Notes: generated by a model from the sequence alone, not told the origin. 64,000 bases of DNA from Pseudomonas fluorescens HK44 (GCF_000217955.3 NZ_AFOY02000019.1:310001-374000), one strand, 5' to 3'. Shown: positions 24,019-32,946, counted from the stretch's first letter. Translations and numbers: made by a program.

Positions 24019-25200
24019 GTGAATCAGGTCGGATCGGAGTCTCTGCGTATTCCGCGAACCATTTGGGCCTTGGGCTTTGTCAGCCTGTTCATGGATGTTT
24101 CGTCCGAACTGGTGCACAGCCTGCTGCCGGTGTTTCTGGTCACGACCCTGGGCGCGAGCGCGCTGACCGTCGGGGTGATCGAGGGCATCGCCGAGGCGAC
24201 GGCGATGCTGGTCAAGGTTTTCTCGGGGGCGATCAGCGACTTTATCGGTCGACGCAAAGGCCTGCTGTTGCTGGGGTACGGTATGGCTGCGCTGTCCAAG
24301 CCGTTATTCCCGCTGGCTCACTCGGTGGAGGTGGTGTTCACCGCGCGCTTTCTCGATCGTATCGGCAAAGGCATTCGCGGCGCGCCGCGCGATGCTCTGG
24401 TGGCGGACGTAGCTCCGCTGGAAATTCGCGGTGCGTGTTTCGGCTTGCGCCAATCGATGGACACCGTCGGCGCCCTTGTCGGTCCTGCACTGGCCATCGT
24501 ACTGATGCTCTGGCTCACCGATATCCAGCAGGTACTCTGGTTCGCCGTCATCCCCGCGGCCATTGCGGTGGCGCTGATTGTCACCGGTGTAAAAGAGCCC
24601 GAGCACGCTGTCGGCAAACACACCTTTCGATCACCCATTCACTGGCGTGTCCTTCACGACTTCTCGTCCGGCTATTGGTGGGTGGTCGTCGTCGGAGGGG
24701 TGTTTACGCTGGCGCGTTTCAGCGAAGCGTTTCTGGTATTGCGGGCGCAGCAGACCGGGTTGTCAGCCGCCTGGGTGCCGTTGGTGATGGTGGTCATGTC
24801 GGGGTTCTATGCGTTGTCCGCCTACCCGGCCGGTTGGTTGTCCGATCGCATCAGCCGCACGAAATTGCTCTGCCTCGGCATGGGGTTGTTGGTGCTGGCG
24901 GACCTGGTGCTCGCGCAAAGCGATTCGATCCTGACGATGATGCTGGGCGTAACCCTGTGGGGACTGCACATGGGATTCAGCCAAGGCATCCTCGCCACAC
25001 TGGTTGCTGATACGGCCCCCGACGAACTGAAGGGCACGGCGTTCGGTATTTTCAATCTGATCAGCGGCGTTTGCCTGCTGATTGCCAGTGTTCTCGCCGG
25101 CTGGCTGTGGCAAACCGTCGGCGCACAAAGCACGTTCATCACCGGCGCAGTGCTGGCCGCGTTAGCCATGTTGTTGCTGCTGCTACGCCGAGCCGCTTAA
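24019..25200 (+). CDS. MFS transporter
   Basis: A 393-residue major facilitator with 11-12 hydrophobic segments. The loop 2-3 signature is GAISDFIGRRKGLLL; 'FLDRIGKGIRGAPRDALVADVAP' is a conserved cytoplasmic segment of the subgroup, and a second half repeat AGWLSDRISRTKLL is seen. Start is a GTG at 24019 with AGGA upstream. Substrate unknown; no regulator is adjacent. It ends convergently with cadR, overlapping it by 4 bases (25197-25200). Confidence 0.87.
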   Translation: MNQVGSESLRIPRTIWALGFVSLFMDVSSELVHSLLPVFLVTTLGASALTVGVIEGIAEATAMLVKVFSGAISDFIGRRKGLLLLGYGMAALSKPLFPLAHSVEVVFTARFLDRIGKGIRGAPRDALVADVAPLEIRGACFGLRQSMDTVGALVGPALAIVLMLWLTDIQQVLWFAVIPAAIAVALIVTGVKEPEHAVGKHTFRSPIHWRVLHDFSSGYWWVVVVGGVFTLARFSEAFLVLRAQQTGLSAAWVPLVMVVMSGFYALSAYPAGWLSDRISRTKLLCLGMGLLVLADLVLAQSDSILTMMLGVTLWGLHMGFSQGILATLVADTAPDELKGTAFGIFNLISGVCLLIASVLAGWLWQTVGAQSTFITGAVLAALAMLLLLLRRAA

Positions 25201-25646
25201 TGCCCGTGGCTTCGGCCGACATGGGAATGCTCGGCTTCGCTCGCCGCCACGCCACCGCTGACTTCCAGCTGCTGCAAAATCCCGCACTGCTCGATATCCG
25301 GCCGTTCGCTGCAGCTTTGGCGCAGTTCCAGCAGCTGTGTCTGCAAGGCCAGCAAGCCGTCGATCCGCGCCTTGACGTGGTGGATGTGCTCGTCGATCAG
25401 CGCGTTGACGCTTTCGCATTGATCCTGCGGGCTGTCGCGCAGGCTGAGCAGGCTGCGGATTTCTTCGAGGGTCATGTCGAGGGTGCGGCAGTTGCGGATG
25501 AAGGTCAGGCGTTCGGTGTGGGCCTGAGTGTACAAACGGTAATTGCCTTCACTGCGGGCCGGTTCCGGCAACAGGCCTTCGCGCTCGTAGTAGCGGATGG
25601 TTTCGACCTGGCAGTCGGTCAGTTTCGCCAGTTCACCGATCTTCAT
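25197..25646 (-). CDS. cadR: Cd(II)/Pb(II)-responsive MerR-family regulator
   Basis: A 149-residue MerR protein. Residues 1-70 are the winged HTH (MKIGELAKLTDCQVETIRYY...EGNYRLY). Metal ligands fit CadR: Cys77, Cys112 and Cys121, plus a histidine-rich tail (HSHVGRSHGH) as in P. putida CadR. The start at 25646 has GGAG 9 bases upstream; an ATG at 25655 abuts the ribosome site and is rejected. Divergent from cadA, whose promoter it should twist into the active form on binding Cd, Zn or Pb. Confidence 0.93.
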   Translation of the reverse strand: MKIGELAKLTDCQVETIRYYEREGLLPEPARSEGNYRLYTQAHTERLTFIRNCRTLDMTLEEIRSLLSLRDSPQDQCESVNALIDEHIHHVKARIDGLLALQTQLLELRQSCSERPDIEQCGILQQLEVSGGVAASEAEHSHVGRSHGH

Positions 25647-25669
25647 TTCAATCATCTCCGATTGGCTGC

Positions 25670-25700
25670 TTGACCCTATAGTGGCTACAGGGTGTTCACT
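25670..25700 (+). promoter_or_regulatory. cadA promoter with MerR-type operator
   Basis: A -35 TTGACC (25670-25675) and weak -10 TTCACT (25695-25700) are 19 bases apart, the over-long spacing typical of MerR-controlled promoters. The spacer holds the dyad ACCCTATAG / CTACAGGGT around TGG (25673-25693), matching 8 of 9 positions. It lies 32 bases before the cadA start and 24 bases before cadR. Confidence 0.85.
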
Positions 25701-25731
25701 TGGCAACAGGCACCTTTTTGGACGCGACTTT

Positions 25732-27996
25732 ATGAGCGATTCCCAGCACACCCACAAACCCCACGCTGATCACGATCACGGGCAAAAACTTCAGCCGGTT
25801 CAGAAACACGATCACGCAAGTGGTGGCGGCTCCTGCTGTTCGAGCGCCGCAGCGCCTTCATTGATCAAACTCAGTGCAACGCCGACCGCTGGCGCGCGTC
25901 TGAGCCGTTTTCGCATCGACGCCATGGACTGCCCGACCGAACAGACGCTGATCCAGAACAAGCTCGGCAAGCTTGCGGGTGTGCAGCAACTGGAGTTCAA
26001 CCTGATCAACCGCATACTCGGCGTGACTCACGACCTGCCGAGCACTGCGCCGATTATCGACGCCATCAAGTCCATCGGCATGCTGGCCGAGCCGATCGAG
26101 GAGGGCGCCAGCGCGGATGACCGGCGTCCGGCTCCAGTGAAAAAGCCCTGGTGGCCGTTGGCGCTGTCGGGTGTCGGCGCTTTGGCGGCCGAGGTGATTC
26201 ACTTCACCAGCGCCGCGCCGACCTGGGTGGTGGCGATCGTTGCGCTGATCTCGATCCTCAGCGGTGGTTTGGGCACCTACAAAAAGGGCTGGATTGCCCT
26301 GAAGAACCTCAACCTGAACATCAACGCGCTGATGAGCATTGCGGTAACCGGTGCGGTGTTGATCGGCCAGTGGCCGGAAGCGGCGATGGTGATGTTCCTG
26401 TTCACCGTGGCCGAGCTGATCGAAGCCAAATCCCTGGACCGCGCGCGCAATGCAATCAGCGGGCTGATGCAGATGACCCCGGAAAAGGTCACGGTGCAGC
26501 AGGAAGACGGAAGCTGGATCGAACGTGAAGCTAAAAGTATCGATCTCGGTGCACGGGTGCGGGTTCGCCCCGGCGAACGTATTGGCCTGGACGGCGAAGT
26601 AGTGTCTGGCAGCTCGACCATCAATCAGTCGCCGATCACTGGTGAAAGCCTGCCTGTCGAGAAAACCGTCGGCGACAAGGTTTTCGCCGGGACCATCAAT
26701 CAGTCCGGTTCGCTGGAATTCAAAGTCACTGCCGCTGCCGACAACTCGACCCTGGCGCGGATCATTCATGCCGTGGAAGCCGCCCAAGGCGCACGGGCGC
26801 CGACCCAGCGGTTCGTTGATCGTTTCTCGAAAATCTACACGCCGGTGGTGTTCATCTTCGCCTTGGCCGTGGCGCTCATTGCACCGCTGTTCATGGGTGC
26901 GGCCTGGTTCGACTGGATTTACCGTGCACTGGTGCTGCTGGTGGTTGCGTGCCCTTGCGCACTGGTGATTTCTACCCCGGTGACCATCGTCAGCGGCCTG
27001 GCGGCGGCGGCGCGTAAAGGCATCCTGATCAAGGGCGGCGTGTACCTGGAGGGCGGTCACGAACTGGATTACCTGGCGCTGGACAAGACCGGCACGATCA
27101 CCCATGGCAAGCCGGTGCAAACCGATTATCTGTCCCTCGACCCCACGGTCGAAAACACTGCGCAGATCCTGGCCGCCAGCCTCGCCGGGCGTTCCGATCA
27201 CCCGGTATCGCTGGCCATCGCCAATGCAGCTGTGGATAAACAGCTGACGTTGCTCGCTGTGGATAACTTCGAAGCGCTGACCGGGCGGGGCGTGCGCGGT
27301 GAGATTGATGGTCAGGTTTACCACTTGGGCAATCACCGCTTGGTGGAAGAGCTGGGCCTGTGCTCACCGGCGCTGGAAGAGAAACTGTTTGCCCTCGAAG
27401 AACAGGGCAAGACTGTGGTGCTGTTGCTCGACACCTCGGGTCCTTTGGCGCTGTTCGCGGTGGCCGATACGGTCAAGGCATCCAGCCGCGAAGCGATCCG
27501 GCAGTTGCATGAACTGGGCATCAAGACCTTGATGCTGACCGGCGACAACCCGCACACCGCTCGGGCGATTGCCGCCCAGGTGGGTATCGATCAGGCGCAA
27601 GGCGACCTGCTGCCGACCGACAAGCTCAAGGCCATCGAAGGCTTGTACGCTAAAGGGCATCGGGTCGGGATGGTCGGCGATGGCATCAACGATGCGCCGG
27701 CGCTGGCCCGTGCGCAGATTGGCTTTGCCATGGCCGCCGCCGGCACCGATACCGCGATTGAGACCGCCGATGTCGCCCTGATGGACGATGATCTGCGCAA
27801 AATTCCGGCATTTATTCGGCTGTCGCGACAGACCTCGAATATCCTCACGCAAAATATCGCCCTGGCATTGATCATCAAGGCGATCTTCCTTGGGATAACC
27901 TTCGTGGGTCTCGCCACCATGTGGATGGCGGTGTTTGCCGACATGGGCGTGGCCCTGTTGGTGGTGTTCAACGGTCTGCGCCTGTTGCGCAAATAG
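25732..27996 (+). CDS. cadA: Heavy-metal-translocating P-type ATPase (Cd/Zn/Pb export)
   Basis: A 754-residue P1B-2-type ATPase. The N-terminus is His-rich (HTHKPHADHDH; KHDHA) with C35C36, followed by a heavy-metal-associated domain whose usual CxxC is MDC67PTE. Core motifs: TGES (actuator), C407-P-C409 in the transport helix, phosphorylated D451KTGT, GDGINDAPAL. It exports Cd, Zn or Pb from the cytoplasm using ATP. The frame runs upstream to 25597, across the operator, so the real start is MSDSQHTH at 25732. Regulated by the divergent cadR. Confidence 0.95.
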   Translation: MSDSQHTHKPHADHDHGQKLQPVQKHDHASGGGSCCSSAAAPSLIKLSATPTAGARLSRFRIDAMDCPTEQTLIQNKLGKLAGVQQLEFNLINRILGVTHDLPSTAPIIDAIKSIGMLAEPIEEGASADDRRPAPVKKPWWPLALSGVGALAAEVIHFTSAAPTWVVAIVALISILSGGLGTYKKGWIALKNLNLNINALMSIAVTGAVLIGQWPEAAMVMFLFTVAELIEAKSLDRARNAISGLMQMTPEKVTVQQEDGSWIEREAKSIDLGARVRVRPGERIGLDGEVVSGSSTINQSPITGESLPVEKTVGDKVFAGTINQSGSLEFKVTAAADNSTLARIIHAVEAAQGARAPTQRFVDRFSKIYTPVVFIFALAVALIAPLFMGAAWFDWIYRALVLLVVACPCALVISTPVTIVSGLAAAARKGILIKGGVYLEGGHELDYLALDKTGTITHGKPVQTDYLSLDPTVENTAQILAASLAGRSDHPVSLAIANAAVDKQLTLLAVDNFEALTGRGVRGEIDGQVYHLGNHRLVEELGLCSPALEEKLFALEEQGKTVVLLLDTSGPLALFAVADTVKASSREAIRQLHELGIKTLMLTGDNPHTARAIAAQVGIDQAQGDLLPTDKLKAIEGLYAKGHRVGMVGDGINDAPALARAQIGFAMAAAGTDTAIETADVALMDDDLRKIPAFIRLSRQTSNILTQNIALALIIKAIFLGITFVGLATMWMAVFADMGVALLVVFNGLRLLRK

Positions 27997-28135
27997 TTGC
28001 TGACCCTCGAAAACGCGCCGCAGATCCCCGAATACCCGTATTGCCTCAAGGAGCGCAAAGGCAAACGCCTGCCGGCGGCCTTTCCCACGCGTATACCGCG
28101 GCCAGTCGCCGCACGCGGGAGCGTGGGAACGATCA
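27997..28135. other. Spacer with coding-like remnant and family D repeat
   Basis: Directly after the cadA stop, the same frame remains open for 47 codons (PEYPYCLKERKGKRLPAAFPTRIP...). No start or ribosome site is evident, so it may be a decayed gene end or chance. From about 28078 it becomes a family D repeat (TTCCCACGCG ... CGCGGGAGCGTGGGAACGATC), and the repeat supplies the stop codon of the next gene on the other strand. Confidence 0.4.
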
Positions 28136-29518
28136 AGTCTTGATCACTTTCTGCGCCAACACCTCAATCTGCTCCTGGCGTTCCGCCTGGCTCAACCTTG
28201 CATGAGGATTGAGCGAAGACCATTGCGGATGTGCCCGCGCCTTGGTCAGCGCCTCTGGTAGTTTGCCTTCGCGCCAGCTCTTGTCCTGCGGTGTGATGAC
28301 CTGAATGCTGTCCATCGCCGCATGTCCGCGCAGGTTCATGGCCTGCACCAGTTGCCGCTGACGCAATGCCAACAAACGCAGCACGCTGTCGTCAACGGTC
28401 AGCTCACGCTGGCCTTTGATTTTGCCCAGCAAGCGGCTGCCGTAGCCGCGCGCCGTTTGCAGGGCGCCGCCGGCAATCGCCCCGGCCAGAGCCGCAGCAC
28501 CTAGGGTCAGGCCGCCTACCAGCAAATCCACGCCGGCACCGGCCGCCGCGCCAGCGGCGATCCCGCCGCCGACGCGTACGCCCAGTTGTTTGAGGGTTTC
28601 AGGGTTGAATAAATCATCGCCCCAGCGGCCGTCCAGCAACGGCAAGTCGCTGGCGGCGGCATCCTGTATACGGAAGGCGTACAGCTTGAGCAGCGCTTCG
28701 ACGCAGCGTTGTTCACGTTGGCGAACGGCTTTGCGCAGTTCGCTGATGGCCTGCTGTTCCTGTGCAGCGTCACTGACCACGCTACGTCGACAGGCGGCGC
28801 AATCGATCAGCAGTTCGGCAATCAAGCGTGCCGCGCTTTGCTGGCGGGCTGCGCGTTGCGCCTGTTGGTCGATGATCAATCGCTCAAGCTGAGCGCGTGC
28901 GCTTTCCATCAACAGCGCGAGACTTTCGTAGAGCCGCCGCTCGCCATCTTCGGGCGGCGCCACGCTGTCGAAACGCACCAGCGCATGCAGCCCCAAACGG
29001 GCCAGGGCCTCGCGCCAATCCGGTTCGCGGTGGTTGGCGCTGCTGACGAAATTCAGCACCGGCAGCAGCGGTTTGCCGCAACCGGCCAGCACTTCGAGCT
29101 CATCGCGGTACTTGGCCAGCACCGGCTCGCGGGCGTCGATCACATAGAGGCCGGCGTCGGACGCCAGCAGTTGCCGCAGCACCTTGGCTTCCTGCTCGAA
29201 ACGCTGACGCGCCTCGCTGCCGTCGAGAAAACGCGCCAGCCGCGCCGGGCCGTCGAGGCGTTCGCCGGGGCGTTCCAGCCGCTCCAGGTAATCGAGCAGG
29301 GCGATGGCATCTTCCAGTCCCGGTGTGTCGTAGAGCTCGAGCAAGGCTTCGCCGTCCACCGACAACCGGGCGCCCTCGACATGCCGGGTGGTGCTCGGGC
29401 GATGGGAGACTTCACCGAAACCGACGTCGCGGGTCAGGGTGCGCAGCAATGAGGTTTTGCCGACGTTGGTGTGGCCGACCACGGCGAGTTTCAGCAGCGT
29501 CTTTTTTGAATCAGTCAT
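28133..29518 (-). CDS. GTPase with DUF3482 domain
   Basis: A 461-residue protein: an Era/TrmE-like G domain at the N-terminus (P-loop GHTNVGKT 15-22, switch II DTPGL 64-68), where the usual NKxD position reads LNFVSSAN, a degenerate G4. The C-terminal DUF3482 region contains a long Gly/Ala-rich hydrophobic stretch (about residues 315-360, GGGIAAGAAAGAGVDLLVGG) that could insert in membrane. The start overlaps the end of the DUF2868 gene by 8 bases, so the pair is translationally coupled. No function is established for the pair. Confidence 0.88.
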   Translation of the reverse strand: MTDSKKTLLKLAVVGHTNVGKTSLLRTLTRDVGFGEVSHRPSTTRHVEGARLSVDGEALLELYDTPGLEDAIALLDYLERLERPGERLDGPARLARFLDGSEARQRFEQEAKVLRQLLASDAGLYVIDAREPVLAKYRDELEVLAGCGKPLLPVLNFVSSANHREPDWREALARLGLHALVRFDSVAPPEDGERRLYESLALLMESARAQLERLIIDQQAQRAARQQSAARLIAELLIDCAACRRSVVSDAAQEQQAISELRKAVRQREQRCVEALLKLYAFRIQDAAASDLPLLDGRWGDDLFNPETLKQLGVRVGGGIAAGAAAGAGVDLLVGGLTLGAAALAGAIAGGALQTARGYGSRLLGKIKGQRELTVDDSVLRLLALRQRQLVQAMNLRGHAAMDSIQVITPQDKSWREGKLPEALTKARAHPQWSSLNPHARLSQAERQEQIEVLAQKVIKT

Positions 29519-30890
29519 GGCCCGACTCCAGCCAGTTCATCGGCGCGCAGTCAGCGAACGGCAATGCCAACTGTTGCAGCGCGGCGTGCCAGTCGCCGAG
29601 GCGTTCGGCGTCGAGTGCCTGACCGGGCGGCGCTTGCAGTAGCCAGATCCGTGTCGCGCTGGCACTGCGGGCGAGTTCGGCGATCAGCGCGAGGCTGCCG
29701 CGATCCGGCGAGCGCCGAGGGTCGCAGGCAATGGCCAGGCGTTCCGGCGGGAAACGCGTCAGTTGTTCCAGCAATTTTTGTCGGGACTCGCGGCTGTCGA
29801 GGATGCCCGCGTTTTTGACGTTCTTTGGCAGTTGCGGCGGCCATGGGCGCTGGTCGTCGAGCTCGATGGCCACCAGCAACGCACCGTCGCTGTCCAGCGC
29901 GTTGGCGCCGCCTTCGACCTGATGCAGGCGCTCGGGCGCGACATCGCTGACGCCGAGGCGCTCGCTGCTCGGCATCAGTTGTTCACGCAACGGCGCATAG
30001 CCAGGCAGGTTCAAGTCCAGATGCAATGTCGCGCGGCCGGTTGTCCAGCGCCACAGGCAGAACAGCGCGAGCAGCAAGCGTGGCAATACGCCGTACACCA
30101 GCAACACGCCCACCAGCCATGCGGCCCAGGCTTGCCGGGCGCTTTCGATGTTCAGCGCGGTATCGCCGCTGGCGCGGATCATCTCCACGGTCGGCACGCT
30201 GAAGCCGAGCAGTGCCGGCAGAGCGCCAAGAGCCTGGGTCATGACCACGAACGTGTCGCCGCTGAGAATCGTGGTTTCCCAGACGAAACCGTAGCGCCGG
30301 GTGGCCATCAGCGTCAGCAGAATCGCCAGAGCGCTGAGCATCGCCAGCAGCCATAAACCGTTGACCAGCACGCCGAGCGCCCAGCGATTGAGTTTCTGCC
30401 GTTGCAGCAACAGCAACAGGGCTGGCGCCAGTTGTGCGGCTTTGGCGTCGCGGGCGAGTTTGTCGCTGAGCCACAACCACAAGCGCCCGAGTGTGGCGCC
30501 GTAATCGCCAGCGAATATCAGGCCCGAGGCCCAGCTCAGCAAAAGAATCAGGTTCAACCCCAGCAGACTGCCGAGGGCCCAGAACACGTTGACCGGTGTC
30601 TGGCCGTCGTTCAAAGCGGCAAATGCCAGCCCGGCACCGCTGACGATTGCCAATACGGCCAGAACGATCAACGCCAGTCGCGCCCCTTGCAGCCAATGGC
30701 GCAGCGCGCCGGTCAAGCCATCGCGTTCGGCCAGCCACAGGGCGCGGGCCTTGATGCGGGTCGGCAGGTCGCCACCCGCGCTGCGGGCCAGACGGTTGGC
30801 TTCCTGGTCTTCCAGCGGGCCTGCGTGTTCCTCGCGCAGGCGGATGGTTTCGGTCAGCCAAAGTGTTTGCAGTGTGGTCAGTTCAGTCAC
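29511..30890 (-). CDS. DUF2868 domain-containing inner-membrane protein
   Basis: A 459-residue protein with two pairs of hydrophobic segments (LIVLAVLAIVSGAGLAF and LGLNLILLLSWASGLIF; LLAMLSALAILLTLM and WLVGVLLVYGVLPRLLLALFCLW) and a soluble C-terminal third ending in a Rossmann-like block (RLAIACDPRRSPDRGSLALIAELA). N-terminus LWLTETIRLREEHAGPLEDQEANRLA is typical of DUF2868. First gene of a two-gene operon with the DUF3482 GTPase; divergent from folA. Function unknown; membrane partner of the GTPase is inference from coupling. Confidence 0.87.
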   Translation of the reverse strand: MTELTTLQTLWLTETIRLREEHAGPLEDQEANRLARSAGGDLPTRIKARALWLAERDGLTGALRHWLQGARLALIVLAVLAIVSGAGLAFAALNDGQTPVNVFWALGSLLGLNLILLLSWASGLIFAGDYGATLGRLWLWLSDKLARDAKAAQLAPALLLLLQRQKLNRWALGVLVNGLWLLAMLSALAILLTLMATRRYGFVWETTILSGDTFVVMTQALGALPALLGFSVPTVEMIRASGDTALNIESARQAWAAWLVGVLLVYGVLPRLLLALFCLWRWTTGRATLHLDLNLPGYAPLREQLMPSSERLGVSDVAPERLHQVEGGANALDSDGALLVAIELDDQRPWPPQLPKNVKNAGILDSRESRQKLLEQLTRFPPERLAIACDPRRSPDRGSLALIAELARSASATRIWLLQAPPGQALDAERLGDWHAALQQLALPFADCAPMNWLESGHD

Positions 30891-30975
30891 GCGGCATCCC
30901 GTCGCTCAAATGAACGCTGAGCATAACCGCTGTGGCGCTTATCGGGGTAAGCGAGGCTCTGGTATCCTCGCCGGC

Positions 30976-31488
30976 ATGAAAAAAACTCTCCCCCTCAGCC
31001 TGATCGCAGCCCTCGGTGAAAACCGCGTGATCGGCGTCGACAACAGCATGCCCTGGCACTTGCCGGGGGATTTCAAATACTTCAAGGCCGCAACGCTAGG
31101 CAAGCCGATCATCATGGGTCGCAAAACCTGGGATTCGCTCGGTCGCCCGCTGCCGGGCCGGCTGAACATCGTGGTCAGCCGTCAGACCGACCTGCAACTT
31201 GAAGGCGCGGAAGTCTATCCGTCGCTGGAAGCCGCGGTGATTCGGGCGCAGGAATGGGCGCTGGAGCAGGGCGTCGATGAGCTGATGCTGATTGGCGGCG
31301 CGCAGTTGTATGCGCAAGGCCTGGCACAGGCCGATCGGCTGTACCTGACCCGCGTGGCGCTGAGCCCCGAGGGCGATGCGTGGTTTCCGGAGTTTGATCT
31401 GGAGCAGTGGAAGCTGGTGTCGAATGTTCCGAATCCGGCGGAAGGTGATAAACCCGCCTACAGCTTTGAGGTTTGGGAAAAAGCTTAA
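30976..31488 (+). CDS. folA: Dihydrofolate reductase
   Basis: A 170-residue DHFR that reduces dihydrofolate with NADPH. Seen: SLIAALGENRVIGVDNSMPWHLPGDFKYFK (split here by family positions: Asn-Met20 loop region MPWHLP, folate acidic residue D in PGD), GRKTWDSLGRPLPGR, IGGAQLYAQ. The reading frame runs upstream to 30589 inside the DUF2868 gene, but MKKTLPLSLIAAL at 30976 is the family start. Serves the folate cycle used by ThyA, encoded about 8 kb upstream. Confidence 0.96.
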   Translation: MKKTLPLSLIAALGENRVIGVDNSMPWHLPGDFKYFKAATLGKPIIMGRKTWDSLGRPLPGRLNIVVSRQTDLQLEGAEVYPSLEAAVIRAQEWALEQGVDELMLIGGAQLYAQGLAQADRLYLTRVALSPEGDAWFPEFDLEQWKLVSNVPNPAEGDKPAYSFEVWEKA

Positions 31489-31491
31489 AAG

Positions 31492-31527
31492 CATCGTCGG
31501 AACGCCGCCCGGAGCAAGCTCGCTTGT
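31492..31527. repeat. Degenerate REP singlet, family C-like
   Basis: GCATCGTCGGAACGCCGCCCGGAGC followed by AAGCTCGCTTGTA. The same variant block CGGAACGCCGCCCGG is seen at 42771, and its inverse at 46588. It lies between the convergent folA and tcyP stops. Confidence 0.6.
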
Positions 31528-31554
31528 ATGTTTAGACTTGAAGGGGTGGGTGGC

Positions 31555-32946
31555 TTAAGCCTGAGCCAGTTCCTCATGCTCATCCGCATCCAGCAGTTCT
31601 TTATCGGTCTGCTGCATGATCTGGCTGGTGATCGCGCCAGCAGTCATCGAACCACTGACGTTCAAGGCGGTGCGGCCCATGTCGATCAGCGGTTCAACCG
31701 AGATCAGCAACGCCACCAGTGACACCGGCAAACCCATGGCCGGCAGTACGATCAGCGCAGCGAAGGTTGCACCACCCCCAACACCGGCAACCCCTGCCGA
31801 ACTCAAGGTCACAATCGCTACCAGCGTCGCAATCCACAGCGGGTCCAGCGGGTTGATGCCCACCGTCGGCGCCACCATGACCGCCAACATCGCAGGGTAA
31901 AGACCGGCACAGCCGTTCTGGCCGATGGTCGCGCCAAATGAGGCGGCGAAACTGGCGATCGATTGTGGAATACCCAGGCGACGGGTTTGCGCTTCGATGC
32001 TCAGCGGAATGCTCGCGGCGCTGGAGCGGCTGGTGAAGGCGAAGGTCAGCACCGGCCAGACTTTGCGCAAGAAGCGCAGCGGGTTGATCCCGGCCAGCGA
32101 CACCAGCAGGCCGTGAACCACGAACATCAGGCCCAGGCCGATGTACGACACCACCACGAAACTGCCGAGCTTGATGATGTCTTGCAGGTTGGAACCGGCA
32201 ACCACTTTGGTCATCAGCGCCAATACGCCGTACGGGGTCAGCTTCATCACCAGACGCACCAGGCGCATCACCCAGGCTTGCAAAGTGTCGATGGCGTTGA
32301 GCACTTTCTGACCTTTTTCGACGTCGTCCTTAAGCAGTTGCAGCGCCGCGACCCCAAGGAATGCAGCGAAAATTACCACGCTGATGATTGAGGTCGGTTT
32401 GGCCCGGGCCAGATCGGCAAACGGGTTCTGCGGGATGAACGACAACAGCAACTGCGGGATATTCAGGTCGGCGACCTTGCCCGCGTAGTCGGTCTGAATG
32501 GTTTGCAGGCGAGCCATTTCCTGGGTGCCAGCGACCAGACCTTCAGCCGTCAGGCCGAACAGGTTGGTCAGGCCGATGCCGATCAGCGCCGCAATGGCGG
32601 TGGTGAACAGCAGGGTGCCGATGGTCAGGAAGCTGATCTTGCCCAGCGAAGAGGCATTGTGCAGACGGGCGACGGCGCTGAGGATCGAGGCGAACACCAG
32701 CGGGATCACGATCATTTGCAGCAACTGCACATAACCGTTGCCGACCAGATCGAACCAGCCGATCGAGGCCTTCAGCACCGGGCTGTCGGCACCGTAAACA
32801 GTGTGCAGGGCAACACCGAACAGCACGCCCAGCACCAGCGCGACCAACACTTTTTTGGCTAGGCTCCAAGTGGTGTGGCGGGTTTGTGCCAGGCCGAACA
32901 GCAAGGCCAGGAACACCAGCAGATTGAGGATCAGTGGCAGATTCAT
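31555..32946 (-). CDS. tcyP: L-cystine transporter (dicarboxylate/amino acid:cation symporter family)
   Basis: A 463-residue DAACS-family carrier close to TcyP/YdjN. Seen: VQLLQMIVIPLVFASI, the serine-rich re-entrant loop TFAFTSRSSAASIPLSIEAQTRRLGIP, FGATIGQNGCAGLYPAML and VEPLIDMGRTALNVSGSMTAG. About 8-10 membrane segments. Imports cystine with cations in this subgroup; substrate is by family similarity. Monocistronic, with a LysR-type dyad upstream. Ends with an acidic tail (DADEHEELAQA). Confidence 0.9.
   Translation of the reverse strand: MNLPLILNLLVFLALLFGLAQTRHTTWSLAKKVLVALVLGVLFGVALHTVYGADSPVLKASIGWFDLVGNGYVQLLQMIVIPLVFASILSAVARLHNASSLGKISFLTIGTLLFTTAIAALIGIGLTNLFGLTAEGLVAGTQEMARLQTIQTDYAGKVADLNIPQLLLSFIPQNPFADLARAKPTSIISVVIFAAFLGVAALQLLKDDVEKGQKVLNAIDTLQAWVMRLVRLVMKLTPYGVLALMTKVVAGSNLQDIIKLGSFVVVSYIGLGLMFVVHGLLVSLAGINPLRFLRKVWPVLTFAFTSRSSAASIPLSIEAQTRRLGIPQSIASFAASFGATIGQNGCAGLYPAMLAVMVAPTVGINPLDPLWIATLVAIVTLSSAGVAGVGGGATFAALIVLPAMGLPVSLVALLISVEPLIDMGRTALNVSGSMTAGAITSQIMQQTDKELLDADEHEELAQA

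Noticed and set aside
25858..27336. 492-codon frame antisense to cadA
   Set aside because: Shadow; CadA motifs are all on the + strand.
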